From Cristatella mucedo (Eukaryota; Bryozoa; Phylactolaemata; Cristatellidae), in contig WPIO01000012.1 of assembly GCA_009760855.2 (NCBI GenBank), positions 1,234,501-1,298,500 of the forward strand: DNA of 64,000 nt. Direction: 5' to 3'. The position numbers and the translations under genes were made by a program. Positions 1-11,199 of this stretch are shown in pieces (positions within the stretch are counted from its first letter, which is position 1; every line of letters begins with the position of its first letter). Below the pieces are notes generated by a model that worked only from the letters and a program-made list of their open reading frames with translations, made no database searches and was not told where the DNA came from.

Positions 1-66
1 GTTATCTACTGGTGATCTCCTGAATTAATGTAGTGATTTCATATTCTGTACGTCCAAGTTTCACCT

Positions 67-173
67 GCAAAGGCACTACTGACAGACAAGAACCAAGTCT
101 GGCGCATCCCTAAACTCACAGCGGCACAATTGCTTACACCAAAGCTAGCAGGTATTATTGAGAATGCCAGATC
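67..173 (-). CDS. Candidate exon at left edge, unidentified
   Basis: On the - strand the acceptor ttggtttaacacag precedes an open segment beginning DLAFSIIPASFG. Two donors are possible: GTAAGC, giving an end at 138, or GTGAAA, giving an end at 67. The other two frames have stops. It lies downstream of the stop codon of the candidate exon 522-410, so it would belong to a different transcript or to nothing. Confidence 0.2.
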
Positions 174-409
174 CTGTGTTAAACCAAGTGCATTGTTGAT
201 GCATGCACTGTGCTTATGGGTACTCATGCTCAAATACAGGAGCGGACACCATGCTACGTGTAAATTAAATACACTACAAGCTACTTAAATCTATAAAAAT
301 GAGTAATGTGAGAAGACCCCACTCAAAGAATGTCATTTGTTCTTTATTCGATACCAGTGCCTCAACCCTTGCCTGGATCATTAGTCTGTGCTGGAGCCTC
401 AGTTTTACA

Positions 410-522
410 CTATCTTGCCAATCTGCTTCCATTGCTTGCTGTTAAAGACATACTACCCTTGTTTCTATCATCTCCCAACCCGAAAAGTCCATCTTTTTCT
501 TGCTCTAAGATAGTCTTGTAAG
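410..522 (-). CDS. Candidate terminal exon, unidentified gene
   Basis: On the - strand an acceptor (ccctacag) at 530-523 is followed by two bases that complete a codon and 36 codons ending in TAG at 412-410. The peptide starts YKTILEQEKDGLFGLGDD and ends in a Ser/Asn-rich tail, TASNGSRLAR. It looks like the soluble, charged C-terminus of a real protein, but I do not recognise the family. The entry phase (needs one preceding base) matches the exit phase of the candidate exon 3585-3484, so the two may be consecutive exons. Confidence 0.4.
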
Positions 523-1580
523 CTGTAGGGTCTTCGAACCATCGATATAGTCATTTTATTTGGCAATAGGCTAATGAATGTAAAAATATCATCAGCAGTC
601 TTTCTGCTAATGTATTGCGTAGGCTGCCATGCATGCTGACATTAAGTTATATGCTTCGGTGCCCATTAGCCGACCAGACATTTAGTTGACGGCTTTACGG
701 ACTTGCCTCAAGACTTCTCTCACGATAGATACTGCTGGTTAGATGGCCGAGTAATTTATGATCACCATCAAAGAGCGCCTTGACTAACTCAAGCAAAACA
801 TTACAATAGCCGATTTGACTTTGAACTAAAACTTTCTGGTCCACTTTCCTTTACTCCTTCCTATTTAGCAGCTGTGTTTGTACTAGAGTATAATATAATT
901 CGTTGCTATATACCTCAAAAAGGTTGTTTGCAATGGCATAACCTAGCAACCACTCTGGAACCTGCTTCCCGTAAAGGAAGCATTTAGTACTTATAAGCTT
1001 ACACCAGTGATACTAGTGTACATGCTGCTATTAGCTTCTAGGACCAGTTGCACTAGCAGGCTTTGAGAACATCCAAATCGGTCTAACGTGCTTATATAGA
1101 ATATTTTGTCCAAGACTTCATGCTGGCTCTAATTAGGGATCAATTAATTCTACAATCCTTGCAATATTCAGGGGGAGATGCTGAGTCACTGAAATGCTTA
1201 AGGGTGGAAAGAAAAAACAAAAGTGCATTTCTGCTCTATTTTTCCTTAGGCAATTATATGTTTTGGACATGGCTAAATTTACAAGAAAAGTTCTTGAGAA
1301 TTAATCGAGAAAGTATCTTGAACTAGAATGCTTGATGAAGGACTTTGATCTACATTGGATCCAAATTGGACAGACCATGCAGTCATAATGTAGGCCCCAC
1401 ACATGTGTGGCTTGGTCAGCTCTGCAGTCTCTGTAAGTGCATGGGGTCAAACAGCTCACACTCAGCATGTATACACAGTGCTCCTCTTGCAGCAGAGAAC
1501 TAAAGCTCCATATGACCGGTAACTGAATTTTTAAGAGCTCTAATGAATTATAAATATTATCGTTTACAAATAAGCCCTAC

Positions 1581-1632
1581 CTGCATTCTTGCAGTGACAA
1601 GCCAGGTAGCACTCATAAGCAGCTGCTCTTCC
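1581..1632 (-). CDS. Candidate short internal exon, unidentified
   Basis: On the - strand the acceptor tttatttgttag is followed by one base and 17 codons, EEQLLMSATWLVTARMQ, then the donor CAG|GTAGGG. The peptide resembles a HEAT/ARM-type helix. Phase in is 2 and phase out is 0, so it does not join directly to the exons at 3484 or 410; either other exons lie between or it is a chance match. Confidence 0.25.
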
Positions 1633-1815
1633 CTAACAAATAAATGCTCCTGTTCTTTTTTGAGATCAGGAAGCAAGCAAGGCTATCCAAGGAGCAATCT
1701 GTGCATCATCCTGCTAAAAGAAATACACCGGTAATTCATTTCAAAATGCCTTATGCTGCACCGTTTACACGTAGATTGACGGAACAACGATGTGTGTGTG
1801 TGTGTGTGTGTGTCA

Positions 1816-1908
1816 TTTATTTAGCACCTTACGAGAACTTGATCTCTATCGAGCCCAAGACCTTGGTCATTAAAGGTAAGCACATTACCCCTGGGCCAAA
1901 CCAGGGCA
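1816..1908 (-). repeat. tRNA-derived SINE, truncated
   Basis: The - strand carries a tRNA-like head (TGGTTTGGCCCAGGGGTAAT) and then the SINE's 3' part with the GAGAT...TCTCG hairpin remnant. A (TG)n run borders it at 1791-1813. It is the same family as 11681-11813. Confidence 0.55.
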
Positions 1909-2220
1909 GCTAACTTACTTCTGAAGTTGTCTGACCAGACAGTTGCTCAATGTGCAGAAGGCAACAAGCAATGTGGGTGAATAGAATCCAAATGACCATT
2001 GCTGACCACGTGAGCCAGATCAGATCAGACGATCAGCCAACAAAATGGCAAATAAAGCTGTGCCAAAATAAAAACTGGTGCCGCTTGCACACTGACTCCG
2101 CTTATTCTAGTCATGGAAATGAGTAATTCGTGGAGAAGTAGCTTGGATAAGCATAGTCTATTAATAAAGAGAGCCAACTGAATCTACATTTGATGGCTGC
2201 TAGTGCCATTTTTTAGCATA

Positions 2221-3260
2221 AAGTATAATAACAATAATAATATATTTGCATAGTGCCCTCGGGGAACCTAATCGCTTTCTAGGCACTTTACATATGCTGT
2301 AAAGAAAGCATGATCAAATTGATAACATGCACAATGTCAACAAGTAATACATGGTTAGAGGTGACATGCACATGGTCAACATGTAAATATGGTTAGTGGC
2401 AGCATGCACAGTGCCAGCATACATAATCACACAAAAGACGAATCACAAGGACTCACTAAATGCTGTGATAAAGAGGTGCATCTTAAGCTTCTTTTTAAAT
2501 GGAGTCGAGTCAGAAGATGTCGTGACTTCAGTCAGAAGTAAGTTCCAGGCCTTAAGATCGTATAAGCTAAAGGTGTGATCTCTAAAGAATTTGAGGTTCG
2601 TACGAGGTAAAGCTATATGACTTGATTCCGAGAAGCAGGTGTATGATGCCTAACCAGGAGGTGGAGTAGTTCTGATAGGTAGGCTGGAGCCAGAGAATAA
2701 AGGGACCTAAAAGTGATTGGGTACACTGCTTGACTGGAAACCAGTGCATGTCGCCGAAAAGTGGTATGATGTGGCAACTGCAACTCTCACGACAGACAAC
2801 ACTAGCTGCAGTGCTTTGCACCAACTGTAATCATCAGGCTGAGCAGACCGGTAGACCAGCAAGAATTGAGCTACAGAAGTAGAGATGGGATATCACAAAT
2901 GCATGGACAAATTCGGTAGCAACCCTGAATTTTAGAAATTTTGTGTAGCTGAAAAGTAGGCAGACTTGACTGTGGAGCTGATGTGGTCGTCTGGTGAAAG
3001 GTCACTTTAGAACAGGGCACTCAGATTTTGTGCAAATGCAACAGAAGATAGGCTAACAGAGCCTATTTTTGAGATATAACTTTCCAATTTCTGAGTCACA
3101 CTTGGTTTTCCAATAACTAGCAAGTTGATTTATCGTCATTTAATTTGAGAAAGTTTGCTGTCATCCATGTTTGGATTTCCGCAATACATGCGGTAAGGGA
3201 GTTGAGAGAATTCGATGTGCTGGAAGGTTGGGAGGGATCAGAGCAAATGTACAACTGAGT
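2221..3260 (-). mobile_element. LINE-A fragment with RT C-terminus and 3' tail
   Basis: Read on the - strand, the segment 2824-2582 translates with LVQSTAASVVCRESCSCHI and related text, matching the part of CR1/L2-type ORF2 just after the reverse transcriptase (AARLV...HITPLL...LHWLPV pattern). The non-coding 3' end follows, to the hairpin and (ATT)-rich end at 2221-2290. The reading frame is broken, so it is a dead copy. Confidence 0.7.
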
Positions 3261-3483
3261 TAAGTCTCTTAGTGACATAGCTTTTGGGTAACATATGCTC
3301 GAATCAAGTCATGCTTGACATATGCCAAGAGAGCACACTTCTCGGATGATGGCACTGCCAAGCTTTAGCTCAATGCTTAGATAAAGGTACTGCCAAGCTG
3401 CAGGCAAAGCATTGCAATGCACTCCTTTCCGAGAGCATCATAATGCAGTACAATTCTTCTCTGCACTGTGGTCAAGTACTTAC

Positions 3484-3585
3484 CAAATGTCACGTCCTCC
3501 TTCACATCGCGAATATCTACATTCAGTTTTTCTTCAACAGTAGCTGTTCTTTTAATTAGCTCATCGAAGCTGTTTGTCATAAGAT
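3484..3585 (-). CDS. Candidate internal exon, unidentified gene, helical
   Basis: On the - strand the exon lies between an acceptor (cgcaacttgcag) and a strong donor, GTAAGTACT. It codes for 33 residues containing NSFDELIKRTATVEEKLN and DIRDVKEDV, an amphipathic, charged, probably helical segment. Of the three frames this one alone has protein-like composition. It enters in phase 2 and leaves in phase 1, compatible with the terminal exon at 522-410. The + strand is also open here (3468-3680) but lacks splice signals and has a hydrophobic, low-information translation. Confidence 0.45.
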
Positions 3586-4065
3586 CTGCAAGTTGCGTGC
3601 TAAAAACAGAATGCTTATGCAGATTAGTAAAAAGAAACGCCACAGGTATACTGCCACATCTTTTGGGACCAAATCCTTGAAGTAAAAAAAAACAAATAAA
3701 AAGCACATGCACTGGTTGGCAATGCAACTCTGCATATTCACAGAAAAATTGATAATAGGTGTGCCCAAAATACACTCAGGGCTATCAGGCTAGCAAATTA
3801 TAGAAGTCAGAAAAGAAAGAACACGGGCAGGTGCACTTTTGCAGGGCATAGCAACTAAATTCTTCGCTGAGGCAATTGCCAAAGGCATCTGAAAAAGCGT
3901 ATGACTTGCTAGATGGGCACCTTTAATAGAAAATTGGGGGAAATGCTCAAATGGGCGCGTACTCAAGACACTGCCATTAGCAGGCATGTACTACGATTAA
4001 TTTCTTTACATATCAGTAAGACAAAAAATATTTTCTAAAATCTCGATCATTATTTGTATTATATA

Positions 4066-4092
4066 GTAGTAGTAGTAGTAGTAGTAGTAGTA
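4066..4092. repeat. (AGT)n microsatellite
   Basis: About nine AGT units run directly up to the truncated Tc1 copy. Confidence 0.9.
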
Positions 4093-4342
4093 TTTGTGCG
4101 ACTTTGAGGACAAGATCAATGCCTCCCCATCTGTTTACATGGGAACCGTTGAACAGGTTGCCAACGAATGCAGGTATTTACTAAGCCAACCGTAGAAAAC
4201 TAAAACTTAGTGCAAAATTATATTGACGGATTGTTACAATTTAATGATTAGTGCTTAATGACTTACTCGAATACTGGCACTAGCAACAACCGAACTCAAA
4301 TCGATGGACCAGGTGTGTAGAAACTTTTGGAGAGCAGTATAT
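4093..4342 (-). mobile_element. Tc1-type transposon, truncated end copy
   Basis: This segment is collinear with 38222-38450 of the longer element: gggaaccgttgaacaggttg, actaagccaa, cttactc and gcaacaaccgaactc are shared, ending in the same terminal motif (aacttttggagagcagtata). Only about 230 bp at the end upstream of the transposase survives; the transposase is missing. Confidence 0.75.
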
Positions 4343-4735
4343 TGTTGCACATACTTGCACACAAGTTTGGGGAATATTTATTTTTATGTAGGTAAACAGC
4401 TATGTACAGGCATGTTTTGTGTACCCCTATATGCATGTTATATATGTAAATATAAGTATATAGAGAGAGAGATGGAAAGAGGCATATGATCAAATAAAAC
4501 ATAGCACCATAACACCATAAGGAAAAACAACAAGTCACGGCATTGCATCTGTATAGTATATGTAAATTTGAAAATGATGGCATGGGTCATACAGTGCAGG
4601 AACAGCACACGCACACACAAAATATATATAAAGTGCAAGCCCAAAAAATCTACGCTTCATGGGAATAAACACAAATCTCCCCTCAGGGTGCATAGGTTTT
4701 TCGGGTCAGCACTGAATACATACACACTAACGCGC

Positions 4736-4736
4736 G

Positions 4737-4791
<55 letters not shown>

Positions 4792-4795
4792 TGTA
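4736..4795. repeat. (CA)n microsatellite with CG/TA flanks
   Basis: An alternating purine-pyrimidine tract runs gcgcgc(AC)n then (AT)4. It could adopt Z-DNA in part. Confidence 0.9.
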
Positions 4796-5089
4796 TATCT
4801 TATCTAACTAGGTGCATTCACAAATTGCAAACATAATTAGATCAATTTAGACAATGGGACTAAATGTGCTAATGTGCATACACTTTCCATGCCTGTGGCT
4901 GTGAATTCTCTGTATCAGTATGTGTAGAGTCCGGTGTAAACAGTGGAGGCTTGCTCAAGTACTTGTGATAAAACTGCCTCTGCCGGCCATCTTTGGTGCA
5001 CTACAATGTCGTTTACGTTTTTGTAGTGTCAGATATGGCATTTTACAGGTACAAACGATGTGCACACTGGCTTAAGAAAGACTCAAGTC

Positions 5090-5740
5090 AATACAATAAA
5101 AATAACAACAATAATAAATATGTTTATGAGAATTAAATTGCTTTCTAGGCACTTTACACACGTTAGAAACAGGGCATTTTTGCTAGTTAGTGATAAATGT
5201 ACAATTCAGCATGCATAACACACACACACAGGACAATTCACAAGGAGCCAGCAAATACTGTGAGGAGAAAGTGCATTTTTAAATGTCGTCAAGTCATGAG
5301 AGGTAGCGACATCACTCGGAAGTGAGTTCCAGGCTTTGAGAGCATATGAACTAAAAGCCCGGTCTCTAAAGGATTTGAGATTTTGTATAGCTACTGCTAC
5401 ACAACCTGATTCAGAAACGGTGGTATGATGCCTAGCCTAATAGATAGGTATTTCTGATAGGACGGCTGGAGCACGAGAATAAAGGAACCTAAAAGTGAGT
5501 GACAAAACCTTAACATCGACTTGAGGCTGCTTGATGGGGAGCCAGTGCAGGTCGTTGAGAAGGGGACGTAATTTGGCAAACTGTACTGCTAACAGCAGAA
5601 AAGCCAGGCTGTAGATTTTTTCGAAAAATGTAAGCGACTTATTGCAAGGCCAGAAAACAAGCGAGTAACAAGTTACAGAAGTCGAAATGGGATGTCACAA
5701 ATGCATGGACCAACATGGATGTGATATCCCTGTCTAGGCA
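5090..5740 (-). mobile_element. LINE-A 3' fragment
   Basis: On the - strand it shows the hairpin tail near 5125-5160 (aattaaattgctttctaggcacttt on +) and the ORF2 C-terminal region with LGSFILVLQPSYQKYLS. Stops interrupt the frame. Confidence 0.65.
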
Positions 5741-6244
5741 CTAGCTGCCTCTACAAAGTGCTTCAAACTAATGTCATTTGCGAAGAAAATACAATAAAAA
5801 GGCTTTCCCCAAAAAACCTCATAGTAGTGTGTCACTTAACATGCACCATTGTAGGAACCCTCAGAAACGATCATGAAAGCAGACATTTGAATTATGTACA
5901 GCCTTTCAAGCCCACGGGCAGAACTTGTTTAATAATATTAATAAAACATATACATAACAATAAACAAAACATAACAAGCCATGTAAACAAGCTGAAAGTC
6001 GACTTGCAATGGCTTTCAGCAACCTGTTTGGATTTCTTTAAATTAAGTTCATGCTATCTTTCCTGCTTAATTTTTTTGTGGCTTAAGATTTTGAAACATG
6101 GCCAAAAAATTGAAAGCAGCTTGGCAGTCAAAAATTCCAGCTGCAGGGTAAGAAGCAATTTGCTTCTAGTAGCACCTCACTGCACCAGAACATTCACTAT
6201 TCGCACATTCATAAGACCTAGATGTTCATTTAAGTTAATCCAAC

Positions 6245-6401
6245 CTGCTTCTATGCACGAAGAGCAGTACAAAATCTCTCTGATACTTTTATTCATAGCT
6301 GATACTCTTGCAACAGCAGCATATAACTGGCTTACTACGTTTATCCCAAAGTCCTGGTCAAAAAGCACTTCTACCTTCCAATATATGCGATATACATCAT
6401 C
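6245..6401 (-). CDS. Candidate internal exon, unidentified
   Basis: On the - strand an open segment after tgatagatag reads DDVYRIYWKVEVLFDQDFG, then VVSQLYAAVARVSAMNKSIR and a Cys-containing end before the sequence GCAG|GTTGGA. The composition is convincingly protein-like (amphipathic, few rare residues), but the donor is weak and the family is unknown. The + strand is open for 220 codons over this region (5758-6420); that frame is Lys/Thr/Ile-rich and has no splice or family support. Confidence 0.3.
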
Positions 6402-6734
6402 CTATCTATCAGAGCTCTAAATTTTGAAATATATAGGTAAAAATCTATGGAGGTAGAACCCATTGAAGCAAATTGCACCGTTCACAATCGTTCTCAACTT
6501 TATGATTGCTGCATAGCACCACATATTTGTTCCCGAGGAGCCTTTTGCAGGCCTCAAAAATTATATAAAAAACAACTAAGGAATCATGTCATCATTTTTA
6601 AACTTGTAGGCCTGAAAGCATGGTTTCGTGGTTAAATTCTTATATTATCACTACATTTTTTCACGCAAAAAAGCGAAAAAGTGCAGGTAATACCGTTCAC
6701 TATACACCTATATATTGTTTGCACATTTACCTGT

Positions 6735-6960
6735 GTATAATAATAATAATTATAATGCACTTGATGAAGCGCCCTCAGAGAACTCAATCTCTTTCTAGGT
6801 GCTTTACATTTGCTGCAAAAGGAAATGCGATTGGAATGCATGGTGAGTAATATCATGCTTGATAAACAACATGACTAACATGGTTAGGGGTGACATGCAC
6901 AGGGTCAGCATGCAAATGAGGTTAGTGGCAGCATGTAATATGTATCCTCTATACAATATA
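6735..6960 (-). mobile_element. LINE-A 3' tail
   Basis: The tail sequence (cgccctcagagaactcaatc, tttctaggtgctttacattt) and the CATGC-rich 3' UTR are well preserved on the - strand. (TAA)n lies at the 3' end. Confidence 0.8.
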
Positions 6961-7034
6961 TGTGTGTGTGTTTGTGTGTATGTGTGTTTGTACATACGTG
7001 TACACACACAGACACACACATATATATATTGTAT
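6958..7034. repeat. Imperfect (TG)n/(CA)n/(TA)n microsatellite
   Basis: TG repeats, then a CA stretch, then TATATATAT, so the tract is partly self-complementary. Confidence 0.85.
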
Positions 7035-7802
7035 ACAGGATATACACAGTGAGCTACATAGCTAAGGGTAGCTACAGATGCTGATGGTCCCTAAGGGTAG
7101 GATGGCATACCAGATTAGGGAAATGCCAGCCATTCAGCTTCACCTATGCCCAGTCAGTCCCAAGTCACGTCAAGATTCAGCCACTCGTAAAGAAACTTGC
7201 TGGCTATAAAACTGCATATATTAAATTAACAACATGAATTGTTTATTCAACTTCTCACAGTTTCGTTTTGTGTATCCTCTAAGTAAAGTAAAAAGTGATT
7301 TAACTGTACTCTTTAGCACACGACTTTTGAGAGCACATCCATCTCTAGATCTCTATCGGAAGAAATAAGCACTCAGTGGTCATGGGTATACCCAGGATGC
7401 TGTCAGGTGGCTACACTTTGACCTTTGCTGGCAAGGGATGTGCCTTGGCATCGGTCACATCCTGTCAAGGATAGTCCAGAGGGGGCATCAAGGCAGCTTT
7501 TGTGAGATTGCTTATGCAATCTTTGCCAGAAGTAAACAAACCACGCTTATGGCTAGCATTTCCTGAGGCTCAAGCTCTTCTGATTTATTTCTCTTTAACC
7601 ACTGCAATGGCTTGTACATCCCATTAAGGTGGTCCCCACACTACTGATCGATCATTGGTGCTTCACTGTAATCTAAACAGCTATGTCTTAATAACAATGT
7701 AACAAGAAAGTGACACTATACTGCAATACCTGCAATTACGAAAGTGTAGCTACATGACTGTCGAAGTGTATACAGTCAGTTAGGTTAGTGGTAGCAAGTA
7801 TA

Positions 7803-8091
7803 CAGTCAGCCCCGATTTATGATGGTTCGAGTTACGAAAATTCGGAGGTACGAACTCGGCAACGGTCATACAAAGACAATCGAAAATCAAAATATATCCA
7901 AGAAAACTTGCGAAATCCGAAAGTGATTAGATTTGACACAGCCCAAAACAGTAGGGAGGAAACGGTGTCTGACAGCTGCAGAAAGTATCATTGTAGAACG
8001 TATCCACATCGTATACCATTCTCGACTTATGAAAATTTGACTTACGACAGGTTTTCTGGTCCCTATCTATTTCGTAAGTCGGAACTGACTG
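7803..8091. mobile_element. pogo/Tigger-like MITE with TA duplication
   Basis: The two ends are inverted copies: CAGTCAGCCCCGATTTATGA on the left and, as reverse complement, CAGTCAGTTCCGACTTACGA on the right. TA lies directly outside both ends (7801-7802 and 8092-8093). The length is 289 bp with no transposase, so it is a non-autonomous element. The TIR style (CAGTC..., TA target) is that of the pogo/Tigger branch of Tc1-mariner. Confidence 0.8.
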
Positions 8092-8361
8092 TACTAAGAG
8101 GAAAAAAGTGCGAGCAGCATGAGATAAAGAGCCAAAGTCAGCATAAAACAGCACCTCAGTCGGCCGTTGACGTTTCACAGTGAGTGTTCCTGCCAAGCTA
8201 TACACCGCAGCAGCAGCAGCACCAGTGGATGGGCATGAGGGCAGGCCGCAAAAACGGCATCCAGTGCAGCACATCCTAATGAGCTGCTAAATGTTCTTGT
8301 ACCCTAGACAATTTATTCTGAAGTAAAAGCAGCTGCCTATCGAACAGCTGTTGCCTTAACA

Positions 8362-8483
8362 CTATACTTTATAGCATGCATAATATGTGCCTTTGGATTG
8401 ACTTGTGGCATTGACATCATTTGCGTAGCAAGTATTCTGCCTCCTTGCTGACCGTACACTTTGCATGGAAGACTGACTCAAAC
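8362..8483 (-). CDS. Candidate Ser/Gln-rich segment, unidentified
   Basis: On the - strand the acceptor aaccttgtatctgcag is followed by an open frame (LSQSSMQSVRSARRQN...) that runs to a TAG at 8362. Its Ser/Gln/Arg-rich composition resembles the neighbouring candidate exon 8724-8580, with which it might share a transcript, although the entry phase (1) does not fit that exon's favoured donor (phase 0). Confidence 0.2.
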
Positions 8484-8579
8484 CTGCAGATACAAGGTTA
8501 ACATTATACTGAAAGCAAAGAAAATTGAAGGGTGATGCATATAGAAGTACCAATGTAATGCTAATAATAGGTCCCTTAC

Positions 8580-8724
8580 CTCTAATTCTCTGCTTTCTCT
8601 ACTTTCTCTGCTTTCTCTACTTTCTCTACTCCCTTGTGGAGCAGAGCCCGACTGGCTTGGCCAGTAACTTCTTGAAGCCTCGAGCGACTGGCTAAGTGCA
8701 TCCTGGGAATCGCTTAAAATAATA
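8580..8724 (-). CDS. Candidate exon with coding minisatellite (Arg-Glu-Ser repeats)
   Basis: On the - strand the acceptor ctgtatgcag (or ttttaag 12 bases later) opens a segment reading DSQDALSQSLEASRSYW, then PSQSGSAPQG, then about five Arg-Glu-Ser units, and ending at a strong donor, GAG|GTAAGGG. The repeats are written in the DNA as GAAAGTAGA/GAAAGCAGA units (8587-8632). Length is a multiple of three through the repeat, as expected if it is translated. The product would be an intrinsically disordered Ser/Gln-rich stretch. No family is recognised. Confidence 0.35.
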
Positions 8725-8936
8725 CTGCATACAGTAAGGACCAAATCGTGAACGTACAAGTGCATGTATAGGCACAAACATGCACGCACGTGCATTCACA
8801 CGTGCAGACATGCTCTCACTCTAAAGTGTGCACATTTTCAATGAGTAAACAAAAATTGAAGGCCCCTAATGGAACAGGGTATGGAGTACTTTTGTATAAC
8901 AGGATATGATTTTCGTAGGTGCATTACCTAGCATAC

Positions 8937-9030
8937 CTCTTCTATAGAAGAATTCCAATGCTGGTACAGAAGGCCCAAAAGCAGCCGTATCGTGGGCTGG
9001 AAGTATTGTTGACTCTTCCGGGGACATACA
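8937..9030 (-). CDS. Candidate exon, unidentified, two open frames
   Basis: On the - strand, between the acceptor cccattgtgcag and the donor GAG|GTATGC, two frames are open. One reads CMSPEESTILPAHDTAAFG... and the other VCPRKSQQYFQPTIRLLLG.... Neither phase matches the candidate exon at 8724-8580, so its place in a transcript is unresolved. Confidence 0.25.
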
Positions 9031-9902
9031 CTGCACAATGGGTATAATCAGAACATTGCTTGCATATACCATATATGTGATAAATTCACGTGCAGATATT
9101 CATGATAGATATGGATAGATACAGATGATATTCCAACTCCAGTTTGGTAATAGTGCACACATATGGTAAACATTGTTATTAAAGCAACAATCCATAAAAA
9201 TATACATGTTTATTTTAATTAAATTAATGTTCATTGACTTTAGCTTACACAAAATAAATTCTATTCGTTCTATTCCTGCTACAAAACCATAAGGACAGCG
9301 CTAGCGATCGAACCAGCAACCCTAAACATGCTATGCCACTACAGTGCCAATGAGCCGTATGGGCATCGATCGAAATGTATTTACAATAACATTATTGGTC
9401 AATTTTATCAAGTTAATACCATCATCTCATCCTTTCCTCCACTGCCCCACTGCAGTTTAAGCAATGGCAATGCGACTTCCTACCCAAAACTAAAATCCTC
9501 AATAATCCTACTGGCCGGATTGGTCTTCAGTGAAATGACAATTTCACCCCACCGTCCAGCAGATGAGATGTGAGCAGTCAGCTGTCGACTGCACACTAAA
9601 AGCTCTGCAGGCTTTGCACACACTATATTGTAGTACCCTTTGAGTTTTCATAGCTGCTGATGGTGATAATTGTGTGCATCTCAACATAACTGAACCCAAC
9701 GATAATTAATCATCTCTGGTGCTAGTCTGATTGCCACTGAGAGATGCACAATGCTGAAATCAAAAGCTGATGAAACAAGCAGGCAAACTTTTCTTTCAAT
9801 TTAATTAAATTGGTATAAGACTATAAATTAGAACATGCAGTACAGCCAGTGATCTTTTAATATATGCAGCTACTTAAAATAATAAAAGCAGATGATGGGC
9901 TC

Positions 9903-9962
9903 TTGCCCTGTGGCATATGTAAACCACCTGGATAGAGTTCTCTTAGGGCTCTGTACAAAAGA
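9903..9962 (+). repeat. SINE 3' fragment
   Basis: It carries cctgtggcatatgtaaacca, then GGATAGAGTTCTCTTAGGGC, the 3' half of the SINE seen complete at 11681-11813. Confidence 0.5.
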
Positions 9963-10149
9963 CATATATTTAATATATTTTCTTCATTATTAAAATTATT
10001 GTGATTTGATCCGGGTGAGATGCAGGTACATTGAAGGACAGAGAGAGTAGGAATCAGTAAAACGTAATAGATCTTCAGATGTTAACATGGTAAGATAACT
10101 GAAATAAAAATGATACCAAAAGTATTACTAAACACATCGTGTTAATAAA

Positions 10150-10432
10150 GCTACTCTCTGAAAGTCAGCACAATCTATTTATCACAGTATTTAGTGGGTT
10201 CATGTGATTCGTCCTTTGTACGCTTATGTGAGCTGACACCGTGCATGCTACCACTAACCATATTTGCCTGCTGACCCTGCGCATGTCACCTCTAAGCATG
10301 CTGTGCTTATTGTCATTGAGCATGCTACCACTAACCGTTCGACCATGCTTCCTTTGCAGCAAATGTAAAGTGCCTAGAAAGAGATTAAGTTATCTGAGGG
10401 CGCTATACAAACATATTATTATTACTACAATG
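10150..10432 (+). mobile_element. LINE-A 3' end
   Basis: It starts in the ORF2 C-terminal codons (a LF...tFSG-like end, tatttagtgggtt) and continues through the CATGC-rich 3' UTR to gtgcctagaaagagattaag and (ATT)n. Confidence 0.8.
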
Positions 10433-10439
10433 AATCCTG

Positions 10440-11160
10440 CCGCAGGGTACCGCAGAGCCATCCACCTCAGATAATAAGTAGCGAAAGTTTCCGTCTGCAC
10501 ACAGAACATCCAGACTCCAGCCAGGGTCTGGATTTGTGTAGTAACGTGGGATCCGGGCGTTATACAGAACATCAGGGCACCGGGTTTTAGAGGTGTTTGC
10601 CGAGGCCTATTGTTGCACCGTTAAGACACTACACGATGCTTTACAGTGTGTTGCTGCAATAATGCGGGATATAGCTCAATAGTAACCCATCAAACGAAAC
10701 CAGCCCGCACTAGCATACTAACTGGCGGCAAATCGCTAGGAGCGACCCAAACAACGACCGTGACGTCAAGCAAGCCTGCGGCTGTTAACAACGGCTTCAG
10801 GCAAAAAAACAAAGACGCTACACAGAGTTGCTCACAAGAGTTTCTGCGATGAAGTCATGTTGGGTCGTCAACTATTCCGCGTCAGCTGGTCCGCGGTCCT
10901 TTTTTTCAAGAGCAGAACGGGGCATGACGTAACAGCCGGTTAAATGGATGTCGGAGGCCGAGCTTTTTCAACAACGCCCGACAAGATATGTTGCTATATA
11001 AAAACTTGACGGCCTGCATATTTTAAAAAAATTGTGAAGTCTTGCTGCGATGCGCAGTCACCACCAATTGTACTCCCCATCCGACCAACGTTTTACCCAA
11101 AAATGTCTTCTGCAGCGAACCTGGAAGGACGATATGCCGTCGCGCGCTGAATAATTCATT
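10440..11160. other. No gene found; CpG-richer stretch with a CRE palindrome
   Basis: There is no supported exon. A perfect TGACGTCA lies at 10761-10768. A short open start on the - strand near 10856 (ATG ACT TCA TCG CAG) is followed by a possible donor, GTGAGC, and might be the first exon of the unidentified - strand gene, but nothing confirms it. Confidence 0.3.
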
Positions 11161-11199
11161 TAATATTATACTGAATATTTAGTTGAATATTACACTGAA

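Noticed and set aside
5758-6420. 220-codon + strand open frame
   Set aside because: It is the longest open frame here, but it has no family resemblance, an AT-driven composition, and a better exon candidate on the opposite strand.
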